This document shows positions 20,426-28,202 of a DNA stretch of 64,000 bases, piece by piece. The stretch is from Streptomyces sp. NBC_01210 (GTDB taxonomy: Bacteria; Actinomycetota; Actinomycetes; Streptomycetales; Streptomycetaceae). A program made the translations under genes and the position numbers. The stretch spans positions 744,001 to 808,000 of the forward strand of contig NZ_CP108549.1 of NCBI RefSeq assembly GCF_036010325.1, given 5' to 3'. The notes under the pieces are model-generated. The model was not told the DNA's origin, made no database searches, and saw only the letters and a program-made list of their open reading frames with translations. Every line of letters starts with the position of its first letter. Within the stretch, counting starts at the first letter, position 1.

Positions 20426-20445
20426 ATGCTGTCGGCGGACAGCAT
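20426..20445. promoter_or_regulatory. Perfect 8-bp inverted repeat upstream of the phosphoesterase
   Basis: ATGCTGTC-GGCG-GACAGCAT lies 35 bases upstream of the GTG start at 20391. The size and position suit an operator or a small 5'-UTR hairpin. A longer reading of the ORF would begin inside it, so the repeat may also have misled gene finders. Confidence 0.5.
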
Positions 20446-20719
20446 CGCGGCGCTCGGACCGACACACCAGGGGGCAGTGGGAACGATGGGAGGAACAGTC
20501 GGGGAGCACAGGCAATGGCACGACCATTGGCGCCCGGGAGATCAAGTGATCATTCCACTGGGCCCGGGTGCCCGGGCGCCGGCCGTTCTCCGTCTCACCG
20601 GCCCGCCGGTAGCTCCGCGTGCGAGCCACATTCACGAAAGAAAGCTGTAACAATTCACCATGCGAGACGATTTCCGGTGGACATTGACGTGACCGGAAGT
20701 CGCTGTCATTCTCTCCGGT
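20446..20719. other. Divergent promoter region
   Basis: A 274-base spacer between the minus-strand phosphoesterase and the plus-strand sulfur operon. It contains the GC-rich near-palindrome around GGGCCCGGGTGCCCGGGC (near 20560) but no recognisable gene. Promoters for both directions are expected here; I could not assign hexamers. Confidence 0.4.
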
Positions 20720-20803
20720 GTGAGTCAAGCTGACATTCTCGTATCGCGCCTGCACGTCGATCTTCGACGGCACGCCAGCGCACTCTGTGCCGCCGGCCGC
20801 TGA
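20720..20803 (+). CDS. Putative leader peptide of the organosulfur operon
   Basis: A 27-codon frame from GTG 20720 to TGA 20801-20803 reads MSQADILVSRLHVDLRRHAS followed by ALCAAGR. The core SRLHVDLRRHASALC matches the pattern of the streptomycete leader peptides that precede sulfur-metabolism operons (basic residues, HxDL, then a Ser-x-x-Cys near the end). The cysteine codon near the end fits ribosome-stalling attenuation in response to cysteine supply. No strong Shine-Dalgarno sequence is visible, so it may be leaderless. It lies 213 bases upstream of ssuE with hairpins between. Confidence 0.7.
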   Translation: MSQADILVSRLHVDLRRHASALCAAGR

Positions 20804-20834
20804 AACACGCACAGCTGACTTCTCTTCCGGTGTC

Positions 20835-20856
20835 GAGCCCTCTCTCCAGAGGGTTC
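20835..20856 (+). promoter_or_regulatory. Hairpin between leader peptide and ssuE
   Basis: GAGCCCTCT-CTCC-AGAGGGTTC forms a 9-bp stem (one G-U pair) with a 4-base loop, 32 bases after the leader-peptide stop. A second potential stem (CCTC...GAGG near 20872-20890) follows. These could be the alternative structures of an attenuator. There is no U-run, so a Rho- or RBS-based mechanism is more likely than an intrinsic one. Confidence 0.45.
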
Positions 20857-21016
20857 CGGCCAGGCTGAGCACCTCCGCCCCACCGAGGCAGCAATTCTCA
20901 CGGCAAGGCCCTTAAAAGAGCCTTCCGATTCTCTTCAACCCTTTTCCTGAACCTGTCGCGCGCCTTTTCAGCGCGATGTTTCAGGCATCTTCGCATACCC
21001 CGAAACGGAATGACTG

Positions 21017-21610
21017 ATGACCTCCATCCTGGCTGTTTCCGGAAGCCCGTCCGTGAACTCGCGCACCGAATTGCTGGTCGAGCACGCGGTCCAGCGACTG
21101 TCCGTCACCGGCTTTGACGCGGGCCATCTGAAGGTACGTGAGCTGCCCGCGGCCGAACTGCTGGCCGGCCGGTCCGACTCGCCCGCCCTGCGTGCGGCGG
21201 CCGAGCAGGTCGCCGCGGCGGACGGTCTGATAGTGGCCACACCCGTCTACAAGGCCTCCTACACCGGACTGCTCAAGGCCTTCCTCGATCTGCTGCCGCA
21301 GTCCGGCCTGGCCGGAAAGACGGTTCTGCCGCTGGCCACGGGCGGCAGCCTGGCACACGTACTCACCATCGACTACGCCCTGCGCCCGGTTCTTTCGGCG
21401 CTCGGGGCCCGGCATGTCGTCGGCGGCTCCTTCCTCCTCGACAGCCATGTCGAGCGGCTGCCCGAAGGCGGGGCGCAGTTGAGCCCCGAGGCCGAGCTCC
21501 GGCTCTTCGACGTCGTCGACGAGTTCATCCAGTCGCTCCCCACCCGAATCCTCTCCCCCGCCCAGTCCCCAGCCCCCGGTGCGGCGACCTCCGCCTCCCG
21601 CAGCCACTGA
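21017..21610 (+). CDS. ssuE: NADPH-dependent FMN reductase
   Basis: A 197-residue flavodoxin-like reductase of the SsuE type: an FMN phosphate loop SGSPSVNSRTE at the N-terminus and the family block ATPVYKASYTGLLKAFLDLLPQ. It supplies FMNH2 to the two-component monooxygenase encoded later in the operon. The C-terminus after about residue 175 is a Ser/Pro/Ala-rich tail not usual for the family. ATG 21017 is the only good start, with a weak GGAATGA upstream. It is first in a six-gene operon and 11 bases before the substrate-binding protein. Confidence 0.9.
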   Translation: MTSILAVSGSPSVNSRTELLVEHAVQRLSVTGFDAGHLKVRELPAAELLAGRSDSPALRAAAEQVAAADGLIVATPVYKASYTGLLKAFLDLLPQSGLAGKTVLPLATGGSLAHVLTIDYALRPVLSALGARHVVGGSFLLDSHVERLPEGGAQLSPEAELRLFDVVDEFIQSLPTRILSPAQSPAPGAATSASRSH

Positions 21611-21621
21611 AGGAACCCGAC

Positions 21622-22638
21622 GTGCACACCACAACCAGACGTAACTTCCTCGTCCTCACCGGCATCTCCGCGCTGGCGGCGGCCGGCTGCGGCACGGCGG
21701 TCGGCAGCGGCACGCGGAACACCACCACGCTCCGCTACCAGGGTTCGGTCGGCCAGGTCAGCCCGCCCGAACTCGCCGCTTCCCTCGGCTACTTGGAGGA
21801 TCTGAAGCTCAAGTGGGTGGGTAACACGATCAGCGGTCCGCAGGACATCCAGACCGCCGCGTCCGGCCAGACCGACTTCGGCGGCGCCTTCAACGGAGCC
21901 GTGGTCAAGCTCGCCGCCCGCAAGGCCCCCATCAAGGCCGTCGTCAGCTACTACGGCTCCGACAAATACGCGTACAGCGGCTTCTACGTGACCGAGAAGA
22001 GCGCCATACGTACGGCCCGCGACCTCATCGGCAAGAAGGTCGGCATGAACACCCTCGGCGCCCACCACGAGGCGATGCTCGACATCTACCTCAAGAAGAA
22101 CGGGCTGAGCCGGGCCGAGGCCGAGCAGGTCGAGCGGATCGTCATCCCACCCGTCAACACCGAACAGTCCCTGCGCCAGCGCCAGATCGATGTGGCCGTA
22201 CTCGGCGGCATTCTGCGCGACAAGGCGCTGGAGAACGGAGGCGTACGCAAGCTCTTCAGCGACTACGACCTGCGCGGGGCTTTCAGCGCCGGTACGTATG
22301 TCCTGACCGAGCGCTTCATCAAGCAGAACCCGGAGACCGCGCGGACCTTTGTCACCGGAGTGGGCAAGGCCCTGGACTGGGCCCGCACCACGCAGCGCGA
22401 CGAGGTCGTCGCGCGCATGACCGAGATCGTCGCCAAACGCAAGCGCAACGAAAGCGCCGCCGCGCTCAAGTACTGGCGTTCCTACGGCGTCTCGGCGCCG
22501 GGCGGCCGGATCGAGGAGAAGGAGCTGTCGGTCTGGGCCGACTGGCTCACCGAGCGCGGCGACCTCAAGTCCGGCCAGGTCAGCGTCTCCGACCTCTACA
22601 CCAACGAGTTCAACAACCGTACCAAGAAGGCGAGTTGA
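21622..22638 (+). CDS. ssuA: ABC transporter substrate-binding lipoprotein, sulfonate/aliphatic sulfur type
   Basis: A 338-residue periplasmic-type binding protein of the SsuA/TauA/NMT1 fold. The N-terminus MHTTTRRNFLVLTGISALAAAGC carries a Tat-like twin arginine and a lipobox (LAAAGC), so it is likely exported folded and lipid-anchored. The blocks SGPQDIQTAASGQTDFGGAF and LIGKKVGMNTLGAHHEAML are typical of the family. GTG 21622 follows AAGGAA by six bases. It should capture an organosulfur compound for the transporter encoded by the next two genes; the exact ligand is unknown. Confidence 0.88.
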   Translation: MHTTTRRNFLVLTGISALAAAGCGTAVGSGTRNTTTLRYQGSVGQVSPPELAASLGYLEDLKLKWVGNTISGPQDIQTAASGQTDFGGAFNGAVVKLAARKAPIKAVVSYYGSDKYAYSGFYVTEKSAIRTARDLIGKKVGMNTLGAHHEAMLDIYLKKNGLSRAEAEQVERIVIPPVNTEQSLRQRQIDVAVLGGILRDKALENGGVRKLFSDYDLRGAFSAGTYVLTERFIKQNPETARTFVTGVGKALDWARTTQRDEVVARMTEIVAKRKRNESAAALKYWRSYGVSAPGGRIEEKELSVWADWLTERGDLKSGQVSVSDLYTNEFNNRTKKAS

Positions 22639-22642
22639 CCCC

Positions 22643-23452
22643 GTGACCGCCAAGATCAGCTTCCGAGGGGTGGGCAAGACCTTCCCCGTACGCGGAAAAC
22701 AGCAGCACGTCACCGCGCTGGACGGGATCGATCTCGATATCGCCGCCGGTGAGTTCGTGGTCGTCGTCGGCCCGAGCGGCTGCGGAAAATCCACCCTGCT
22801 CGATCTCCTCGGCGGACTCTCCGAACCCACCAGCGGTCAGATCCTGCTGGACGGCGAGCCCGTCACCGGACCGGGTCTGGACCGGGGCATCGTCTTCCAG
22901 CAGTACGCCCTGCTGCCCTGGCGCACCGCGCAGGGCAATGTGGAGTTCGGCCTGGAAGCCACCCGGGTGCCCCGCCGCGAGCGGGCCGAGCGCGCCAGGG
23001 AGTATCTGGCGCTCGTCGGTCTCAACGGCTTCGAGGACCGGCATCCGCACGAGCTCTCCGGTGGCATGCGCCAGCGCGTGGCGATCGCCAGGAGCCTTGC
23101 CTACGACCCCGATGTGCTGCTCATGGACGAGCCGTTCGCCGCGCTCGACGCGCAGACCCGCGAGTCCCTCCAGGACGAGCTGCTGCGGATCTGGCAGCGC
23201 ACCGGCAAGACGATCGTCTTCATCACGCACGGCATCGACGAGGCGGTCCATCTCGGGCAGCGGGTCGCCGTCCTCACCTCCCGTCCCGGCCGGATCAAGG
23301 AGGTGGTGCCGATCGGCCTCGGCAACCGCGGCGCCGACACCGATCCGCGCTCCAGCCCCGAGTTCGCGCACCACCGCCATCAGATCTGGAACCTGCTGCG
23401 CGACGAGGTCAGCCGGGCCCAGCAAGAGGAGAGGGAGGTCGCAACGCTATGA
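22643..23452 (+). CDS. ssuB: ABC transporter ATP-binding protein (SsuB type)
   Basis: A 269-residue ATPase with Walker A GPSGCGKST at 43-51, the Q-loop VFQQYALLPW, the signature LSGGMRQR and Walker B LLMDEPFAALD followed by the H-loop TH. It matches the nitrate/sulfonate/taurine subfamily. GTG 22643 starts four bases after the ssuA stop, and its own stop overlaps the permease start as ATGA. It powers uptake through the adjacent permease. Confidence 0.93.
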   Translation: MTAKISFRGVGKTFPVRGKQQHVTALDGIDLDIAAGEFVVVVGPSGCGKSTLLDLLGGLSEPTSGQILLDGEPVTGPGLDRGIVFQQYALLPWRTAQGNVEFGLEATRVPRRERAERAREYLALVGLNGFEDRHPHELSGGMRQRVAIARSLAYDPDVLLMDEPFAALDAQTRESLQDELLRIWQRTGKTIVFITHGIDEAVHLGQRVAVLTSRPGRIKEVVPIGLGNRGADTDPRSSPEFAHHRHQIWNLLRDEVSRAQQEEREVATL

Positions 23453-24342
23453 GCATCGCCACCGAGAAGGCGCTCGCGACAGCCGTCGATGTGAACGGCG
23501 CCGCTCAGCGCACCGACCCCGCACTCGCCGCCCCACCAGTCCGTACCCGCGCACTGCCCGCCCCGGTCCGCCGCGCCGGCCGGATCCTGCTGACTGTGGT
23601 CACCCGAAGCGTCGCCATCGCCGTGCTGCTCGCGGTGTGGGAGGCGGCGCCCCGGCTCGGACTCGTCGACCGGACGTTCCTGCCGCCGTTCTCGGAGGTC
23701 GCCGTCGCCTGGTGGCAGCTGCTCCTGGACGGCCAGCTCGCCGAACACACTCAGGCCAGCCTCCAGCGTTCGTTCACCGGCTTCGGTCTCGCGGTCGTCA
23801 TCGCCGTACCGCTCGGCCTGCTGATCGGCTGGTACCGGCCGCTCGCGGATCTCCTCGGGCCGCTCCTCGAGGTCTTCCGCAACACCGCCGCGCTCGCCCT
23901 GCTGCCGGTCTTCGTCCTGCTGCTGGGCATCGGCGAGACCTCGAAGATCTCCATCGTGCTGTACGCCTGCACCTGGCCGATCCTGCTGAACACCATCAGC
24001 GCCGTGAGCAGCGTCGACCCGACCCTGCTCCGGCTGGCCAGGTCGATGGACCTGCCCGCTCCGAGGATCTTCCAGAAGGTGATTCTGCCCGCCTCCGTGC
24101 CGACCGTCTTCACCGGCATCCGGCTGGCCGGCGCGGTCGCCATCCTGGTCCTCGTCGCCGCCGAGATGGTGGGCGCCAAGGCCGGGCTCGGCTATCTCGT
24201 CAACGCCTCACAGTTCAACTTCGCGATCCCCGAGATGTACGCCGGGATCATCACCATCTCCGCCATCGGCGTGGCCTTCAACCAGCTCCTCGTGGCTCTT
24301 GAACGTCGCTTCACGTCCTGGCGCACCCCGACCGGAAACTGA
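23449..24342 (+). CDS. ssuC: ABC transporter permease (SsuC type)
   Basis: A 297-residue inner-membrane protein with about six hydrophobic segments (for example SVAIAVLLAVWEAAP, GLAVVIAVPLGLLIGWY, ALALLPVFVLLLGIG, GAVAILVLVAAEMVGAK) and the EAA-loop region LRLARSMDLPAPRIFQKVILPASVPTVFTGIRL that contacts the ATPase. The N-terminal 45 residues are an Ala/Pro-rich cytoplasmic extension. The start overlaps the ssuB stop by four bases, indicating coupled translation. Confidence 0.92.
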   Translation: MSIATEKALATAVDVNGAAQRTDPALAAPPVRTRALPAPVRRAGRILLTVVTRSVAIAVLLAVWEAAPRLGLVDRTFLPPFSEVAVAWWQLLLDGQLAEHTQASLQRSFTGFGLAVVIAVPLGLLIGWYRPLADLLGPLLEVFRNTAALALLPVFVLLLGIGETSKISIVLYACTWPILLNTISAVSSVDPTLLRLARSMDLPAPRIFQKVILPASVPTVFTGIRLAGAVAILVLVAAEMVGAKAGLGYLVNASQFNFAIPEMYAGIITISAIGVAFNQLLVALERRFTSWRTPTGN

Positions 24343-24352
24343 GGATCCGACC

Positions 24353-25687
24353 ATGTCCGCCGACACCCCACGCCAGTTCCATCTCAACGCGTTCCTCATG
24401 AACGCCGGCCACCACGACGCCGCCTGGCGCCATCCGCGCACCCAGCCCGACCGGATCACTGATCTCTCGTACTTCCAGGAGCTGGCCCGTACCGCCGAGC
24501 GCGGCAGACTCGACTCGCTGTTCCTCGCGGACGGCGTCGCCCTGTGGGGCAATGCCCGCTACAACGCGGTCGGCGGTTTCGAGCCGCTCACGCTGCTGTC
24601 CGCACTGGCCGTTGCCACCGAGCACATCGGTCTTGTCGCCACCGTCTCCACGACGTTCAACGAGCCCTTCCACGTGGCACGGAAGTTCGCCTCGCTCGAC
24701 CACCTCAGCGGCGGGCGCGCCGGCTGGAACATCGTCACCTCCGGGAATGAGGCCGAGGCCAGGAACTTCGGTCGCGAGGAGCATCTGGAGCACGCTCTGC
24801 GCTACGAGCGCGCCGCCGAGTTCCTCGACGTGACCAAGGAGCTGTGGGACAGCTGGCGCGATGACGCGACGGTCATCGACCGCGAGCGCGGGGTCTACAC
24901 GGAGGACGGCGCGGTACGGCCGATCGAGCACCGCGGCAAGCATTTCCGCGTCGACGGGCCGCTCAACGTACAGCGTTCGCCGCAGGGCCATCCACTGCTG
25001 GTGCAGGCCGGCTCCTCGGAGGACGGCAAGGAGTTCGCCGCCCGGTACGCGGAGGCGGTGTTTACCGCCCAGCAGACCCTCGCCGACGGCCAGACCTTCT
25101 ACAAGGACCTCAAGTCACGGCTCGCGAAGTACGGCCGTACGCCCGACCAGTTGAAGATCCTCCCGGGAATCTGCCCCATCATCGGCGCGACCGAGGCCGA
25201 GGCCCTGGCGCTGGAGGACGAACTGACGGGCCTGCAGGTCCCGGAGTACGGGCTGCAGCAGCTCTCCGGGATGCTCGGCACGGATCTGAGCGGTCTGCCG
25301 CTCGACGGTCCGCTGCCCGAGCTCCCCGAGGAGCAGGACATCAACGGCAACAAGTCCCGTTTCACGCTGGTGGCGGATCTCGCCCGGCGCGAGCAGCTCA
25401 CCATCCGGCAGCTGATCGCCCGGCTCGGCGGCGGCCGCGGCCACCGGGTCTTCGCCGGTACGCCCGAGCAGATCGCGGACCAGCTCGAGCAGTGGTTCAC
25501 CGCCGGCGCGGCGGACGGATTCAACATCATGCCGCCGTATCTGCCCGGCGGACTGGAGGACTTCGTCGACCAGGTGGTGCCGCTGCTGCAGGCGCGCGGC
25601 CTGTTCCGTACGGAGTACAGCGGTCGCACCCTGCGCGACCACTACGGCCTGGAGCGGCCCGCAGGCCGGCCTGCACTCACCCACTGA
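24353..25687 (+). CDS. FMNH2-dependent monooxygenase, NtaA/SnaA/DszA family
   Basis: A 444-residue TIM-barrel flavin monooxygenase. FHLNAFLMNAGHHDAAWRHP, LDSLFLADGVALWGN, the FMN site block AGWNIVTSGNEAEARNFG and RVDGPLNVQRSPQGHPLLVQAGSSEDG mark the nitrilotriacetate/DszA subgroup of luciferase-like enzymes. It uses FMNH2 from the ssuE product and oxygen to cleave a C-S or C-N bond. Together with the transporter and the dioxygenase this suggests desulfurisation of an organosulfur compound; DszA-like sulfone or alkyl sulfide substrates are possible. ATG 24353 is ten bases after the permease stop. Confidence 0.88.
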   Translation: MSADTPRQFHLNAFLMNAGHHDAAWRHPRTQPDRITDLSYFQELARTAERGRLDSLFLADGVALWGNARYNAVGGFEPLTLLSALAVATEHIGLVATVSTTFNEPFHVARKFASLDHLSGGRAGWNIVTSGNEAEARNFGREEHLEHALRYERAAEFLDVTKELWDSWRDDATVIDRERGVYTEDGAVRPIEHRGKHFRVDGPLNVQRSPQGHPLLVQAGSSEDGKEFAARYAEAVFTAQQTLADGQTFYKDLKSRLAKYGRTPDQLKILPGICPIIGATEAEALALEDELTGLQVPEYGLQQLSGMLGTDLSGLPLDGPLPELPEEQDINGNKSRFTLVADLARREQLTIRQLIARLGGGRGHRVFAGTPEQIADQLEQWFTAGAADGFNIMPPYLPGGLEDFVDQVVPLLQARGLFRTEYSGRTLRDHYGLERPAGRPALTH

Positions 25688-25725
25688 CCCCGTTCACTCA
25701 CCGCCCAGAGAAAGGCAGCACCCGC

Positions 25726-26622
25726 ATGACCAGCACCGGTTTCGACATTCGCCGGATCGGCGGCCGCATCGGCGCCGAGATCCTCGGCGTCGACATCTCC
25801 ACCGACCTCGACCCCGCCATCGTCACCGAGATCAGCGCGGCGCTCGTGGAGCACAAGGCGCTCTTCTTCCGCGGCCAACAGCTCGACGACACCGCGCAGA
25901 TACGCTTCGCCTCGCTCTTCGGCGAGCTCACGACCGCGCACCCCACAGTGCCTTCCGTGGAGGGCCAGCCGCACATCCTCCCGGTGGACGGTGACGAGGG
26001 CATCCGCGCGAACCAGTGGCACACGGACGTCACGTTCCTGCGCACGCCGCCGAAGGCGTCCACGCTGCGCAGCCTGGTGGTCCCGCCGTACGGTGGCAAC
26101 ACCCTCATCGCGAACTCCGTCACCGCCTACCAGGATCTGCCGGACGCGCTCCGCGAGCTGGCGGACCGGCTGTGGGCCGTCCACACCAACGCGTACGACT
26201 ACGCCGAGCCGAAGTCGGAGAAGGCGGCCGAGCACCGCAGGCAGTTCGTCTCCACGAGGTATCGCACCGAGCACCCGGTGGTCCGCGTCCACCCGGAGTC
26301 GGGCGAGCGCGGTCTGTTCATCGGCGGCTTCGCACAGAGTCTGGTGGGCCTTTCGCCGTCCGAGTCACGCGACATCCTGCGGATCCTGCAGTCGTACGTG
26401 ACCCGCCCGGAGAATGTCGTCCGCTGGACCTGGGCCCCGGGGGATCTGGTCCTCTTCGACAACCGCAGCACCCAGCACTACGCGCCCGACGACTACGGCG
26501 ACCTGCCTCGACTGCTGCACCGGGTGACGGTCGCGGGCGATGTCCCGGTCGGTGTCGACGGCGGGCTCAGCCGGGTCGTCGAAGGAGACGAGGCGGCTCA
26601 CTACACGCCTGCCGCGGCCTGA
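25726..26622 (+). CDS. tauD: TauD/TfdA-family 2-oxoglutarate dioxygenase
   Basis: A 298-residue Fe(II)/2-oxoglutarate oxygenase. The iron ligands are H99 and D101 in NQWHTDVTF and H251 in STQHYAPDD, with the 2-oxoglutarate arginine in RLLHRVTV. The family includes taurine and alkylsulfate dioxygenases that release sulfite or sulfate. GAGAAAGG precedes ATG 25726. It is the last gene of the operon and gives a second, non-flavin route for desulfurisation. A strong terminator follows. Confidence 0.92.
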   Translation: MTSTGFDIRRIGGRIGAEILGVDISTDLDPAIVTEISAALVEHKALFFRGQQLDDTAQIRFASLFGELTTAHPTVPSVEGQPHILPVDGDEGIRANQWHTDVTFLRTPPKASTLRSLVVPPYGGNTLIANSVTAYQDLPDALRELADRLWAVHTNAYDYAEPKSEKAAEHRRQFVSTRYRTEHPVVRVHPESGERGLFIGGFAQSLVGLSPSESRDILRILQSYVTRPENVVRWTWAPGDLVLFDNRSTQHYAPDDYGDLPRLLHRVTVAGDVPVGVDGGLSRVVEGDEAAHYTPAAA

Positions 26623-26651
26623 TTACGAGACAAAGCCGCAGAACGCAACAA

Positions 26652-26684
26652 GGCGGGTGGGCCGTCCCCGACGGCCCACCCGCC
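26652..26684. terminator. Bidirectional terminator, 15-bp stem
   Basis: GGCGGGTGGGCCGTC at 26652-26666 and its exact complement at 26670-26684 are separated by a CCC loop. It lies between the convergent tauD-type and LAETG-protein genes and can serve both, with AACAAG on one side and TCTT on the other. Confidence 0.9.
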
Positions 26685-26704
26685 TCGCGTCTTCCGTGCC
26701 GGCG

Positions 26705-27337
26705 TCAGTGCTGCGCGCTACGGCGCTTCCGCGCGGCCCACATGATGCCGCCGCCCGCGACGATGACCAGAGCGGCCGCGCCGCCGATCAGCGGTGTGGA
26801 GCTGGAGGAGCCCGTCTCGGCCAGGTCGCCCGAGGGGGAGCTGGGCTTGGTCGAAGCCGGGGGCACCTCAGCAGAGCTGGTGGCCGTGCTCGGCGTGTCG
26901 CTCGGCGTCTCACTCGGAGTCTCACTCGGCGAGGGAGTGGAACTCGGGGTCTCCGACGGGGTCGGACTGGGGGTGTTGTTCTCGCACACCGGCGCCGTCT
27001 CGGTCAGGTCGCGCGAGAACTTGTCGTTGTCGCCCGCCTTCACCACGAGGCGAACGGAGAGCTCCTTGTCATGCTTGGGGAGCTCGAGCTTCTTGTCGAA
27101 GCTCCCCCTGAACGTCTCGGTGGGCAGCAGGTCCTTGCCGTCCACCGTGACGGTCACGGTGTTGTCGTCCTTGGAGCTGTAGGCGGTGAGGTGGACGCTG
27201 ACGTCGGTGCAGGTCACCTTCCACTCCGGGGTGTGCGCCTGAGCGGTTCCGGCCGCCAGGCCGACGCCGAACACACCGGCCGTCGCGACCGCTGCGAAGG
27301 CGCCTGCGCGCCGCCACGATCTGTTTATTGTTGTCAC
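26705..27337 (-). CDS. Secreted cell-wall protein with LAETG sorting signal
   Basis: A 210-residue surface protein. After GTG 27337 (GAGGAATTT upstream) comes a signal peptide ([24 protein letters not shown]), a roughly 90-residue folded domain with two cysteines (VTCTD and APVCEN), a Thr/Ser/Pro/Glu-rich stalk (SETPSSTPSPSETPSETPS), the sorting motif LAETG, a membrane segment (TPLIGGAAALVIVAGGGIMWA) and an ARKRR tail. LAxTG is the recognition motif of actinobacterial class E sortases. The only sortase in the window (56176) is class F-like, so the anchoring enzyme is probably elsewhere. The function of the folded domain is unknown. Confidence 0.88.
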   Translation of the reverse strand: MTTINRSWRRAGAFAAVATAGVFGVGLAAGTAQAHTPEWKVTCTDVSVHLTAYSSKDDNTVTVTVDGKDLLPTETFRGSFDKKLELPKHDKELSVRLVVKAGDNDKFSRDLTETAPVCENNTPSPTPSETPSSTPSPSETPSETPSDTPSTATSSAEVPPASTKPSSPSGDLAETGSSSSTPLIGGAAALVIVAGGGIMWAARKRRSAQH

Positions 27338-27477
27338 AAATTCCTCCACGGTTGCCACGCCACCCATCTGGCGGTGGGCGCAGAGTACCGCCACGCTCAC
27401 AGAGGTCGGCACCCACCCCACCTCCCCCACGACTGACTCGCGTCACTCCTAGGGGCGTTCAGGACCACAGGCACACG

Positions 27478-27645
27478 GTGACCGAAATGAACAGCAACAA
27501 TTCCGACGTAAAAACCCGCGTCACTGTCCTGGTCGCGCTCGCCGCGAATCTGGTGATCGCGGTGGCGAAGGCGGTCGCCGGATGTCCGGCATCCGTTCGG
27601 TTACGGCAAGGAGCGCTATTTCTACGGAGGCGCCGGCGGACTGAT
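27478..27645 (+). pseudogene. Internally deleted cation-efflux (CDF) gene fragment
   Basis: From GTG 27478 the frame reads MTEMNSNNSDVKTRVTVLVAL and continues AANLVIAVAKAVAG, the first membrane segment of a CDF metal transporter. The next recognisable block, HPFGYGKERYF, appears in another frame right afterwards, so about 35 residues between them are deleted. Homology then ends. Only the 5' tenth of the gene remains. It is a decayed transporter. Confidence 0.7.
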
Positions 27646-27654
27646 GCGTCGCCG

Positions 27655-28152
27655 TCACTTCCCGGGCGGGTTCGTGGCGTGGGCCCAGAGCGGCAGGGCG
27701 ACCCAGCAGATGACGAACCAGACGACCATTGCGGCCACCAGCAACAGGGCGAGCGCGTCGTCCACGACCAGTCGCAGGATCAGCAGCAGCGACGACGCCA
27801 TCGTGCACAGCAGCAGAAACAGTCCGACAAGCGTGAGGCGGGAGGCCCATTGGACGGTCTCCGGTTTGAGCCGCCGGCCGGTGAGGAGCCGATGGATGGA
27901 CACGGGACCGATGAGAGCTCCGGTCGTCGCCGCCCCCAGCAGAATGGTGACCGTATAGATATCGCGGTCGGTGTCGGACAGGCCGGCGAAACGGGCCTGG
28001 AACGCCACCGTGAGCAGGAATCCAAACAGGACTTGCACACCTGTCTGGGCAACTCGCAATTCCTGCAGCAGTTCAACCCACAGCCGGTCCGCCCGTTCCT
28101 CCGGTGTCTCGTCCCGACCGCGCTCACGACCGCTTCTGCCTTGCTCCATCAC
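27655..28152 (-). CDS. DUF6328-type membrane protein
   Basis: A 165-residue protein with a charged N-terminus (ERADRLWVELLQELRVAQTGVQVLFGFLL) and four hydrophobic segments: about residues 37-55, 68-88, 104-128 and 132-155. The pattern ELRVxQTGVQVLFGFLLTVAF is typical of the actinobacterial DUF6328 family, whose function is unknown. GGGAGG lies six bases before GTG 28152; ATG 28149 is an equally possible start. It lies 51 bases downstream (on the right) of the sigma factor stop and reads away from nothing obvious, so it may be an independent stress gene. Confidence 0.75.
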   Translation of the reverse strand: MMEQGRSGRERGRDETPEERADRLWVELLQELRVAQTGVQVLFGFLLTVAFQARFAGLSDTDRDIYTVTILLGAATTGALIGPVSIHRLLTGRRLKPETVQWASRLTLVGLFLLLCTMASSLLLILRLVVDDALALLLVAAMVVWFVICWVALPLWAHATNPPGK

Positions 28153-28202
28153 CGGGCGCCTCCCTCATGTCCGTGTGGCGCTTTCCTCTTATATCGCACT
28201 CC

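Noticed and set aside
20804..21016. SAM riboswitch before ssuE
   Set aside because: I looked for the conserved SAM-I/SAM-IV core words and did not find them; the leader peptide explains the region better.
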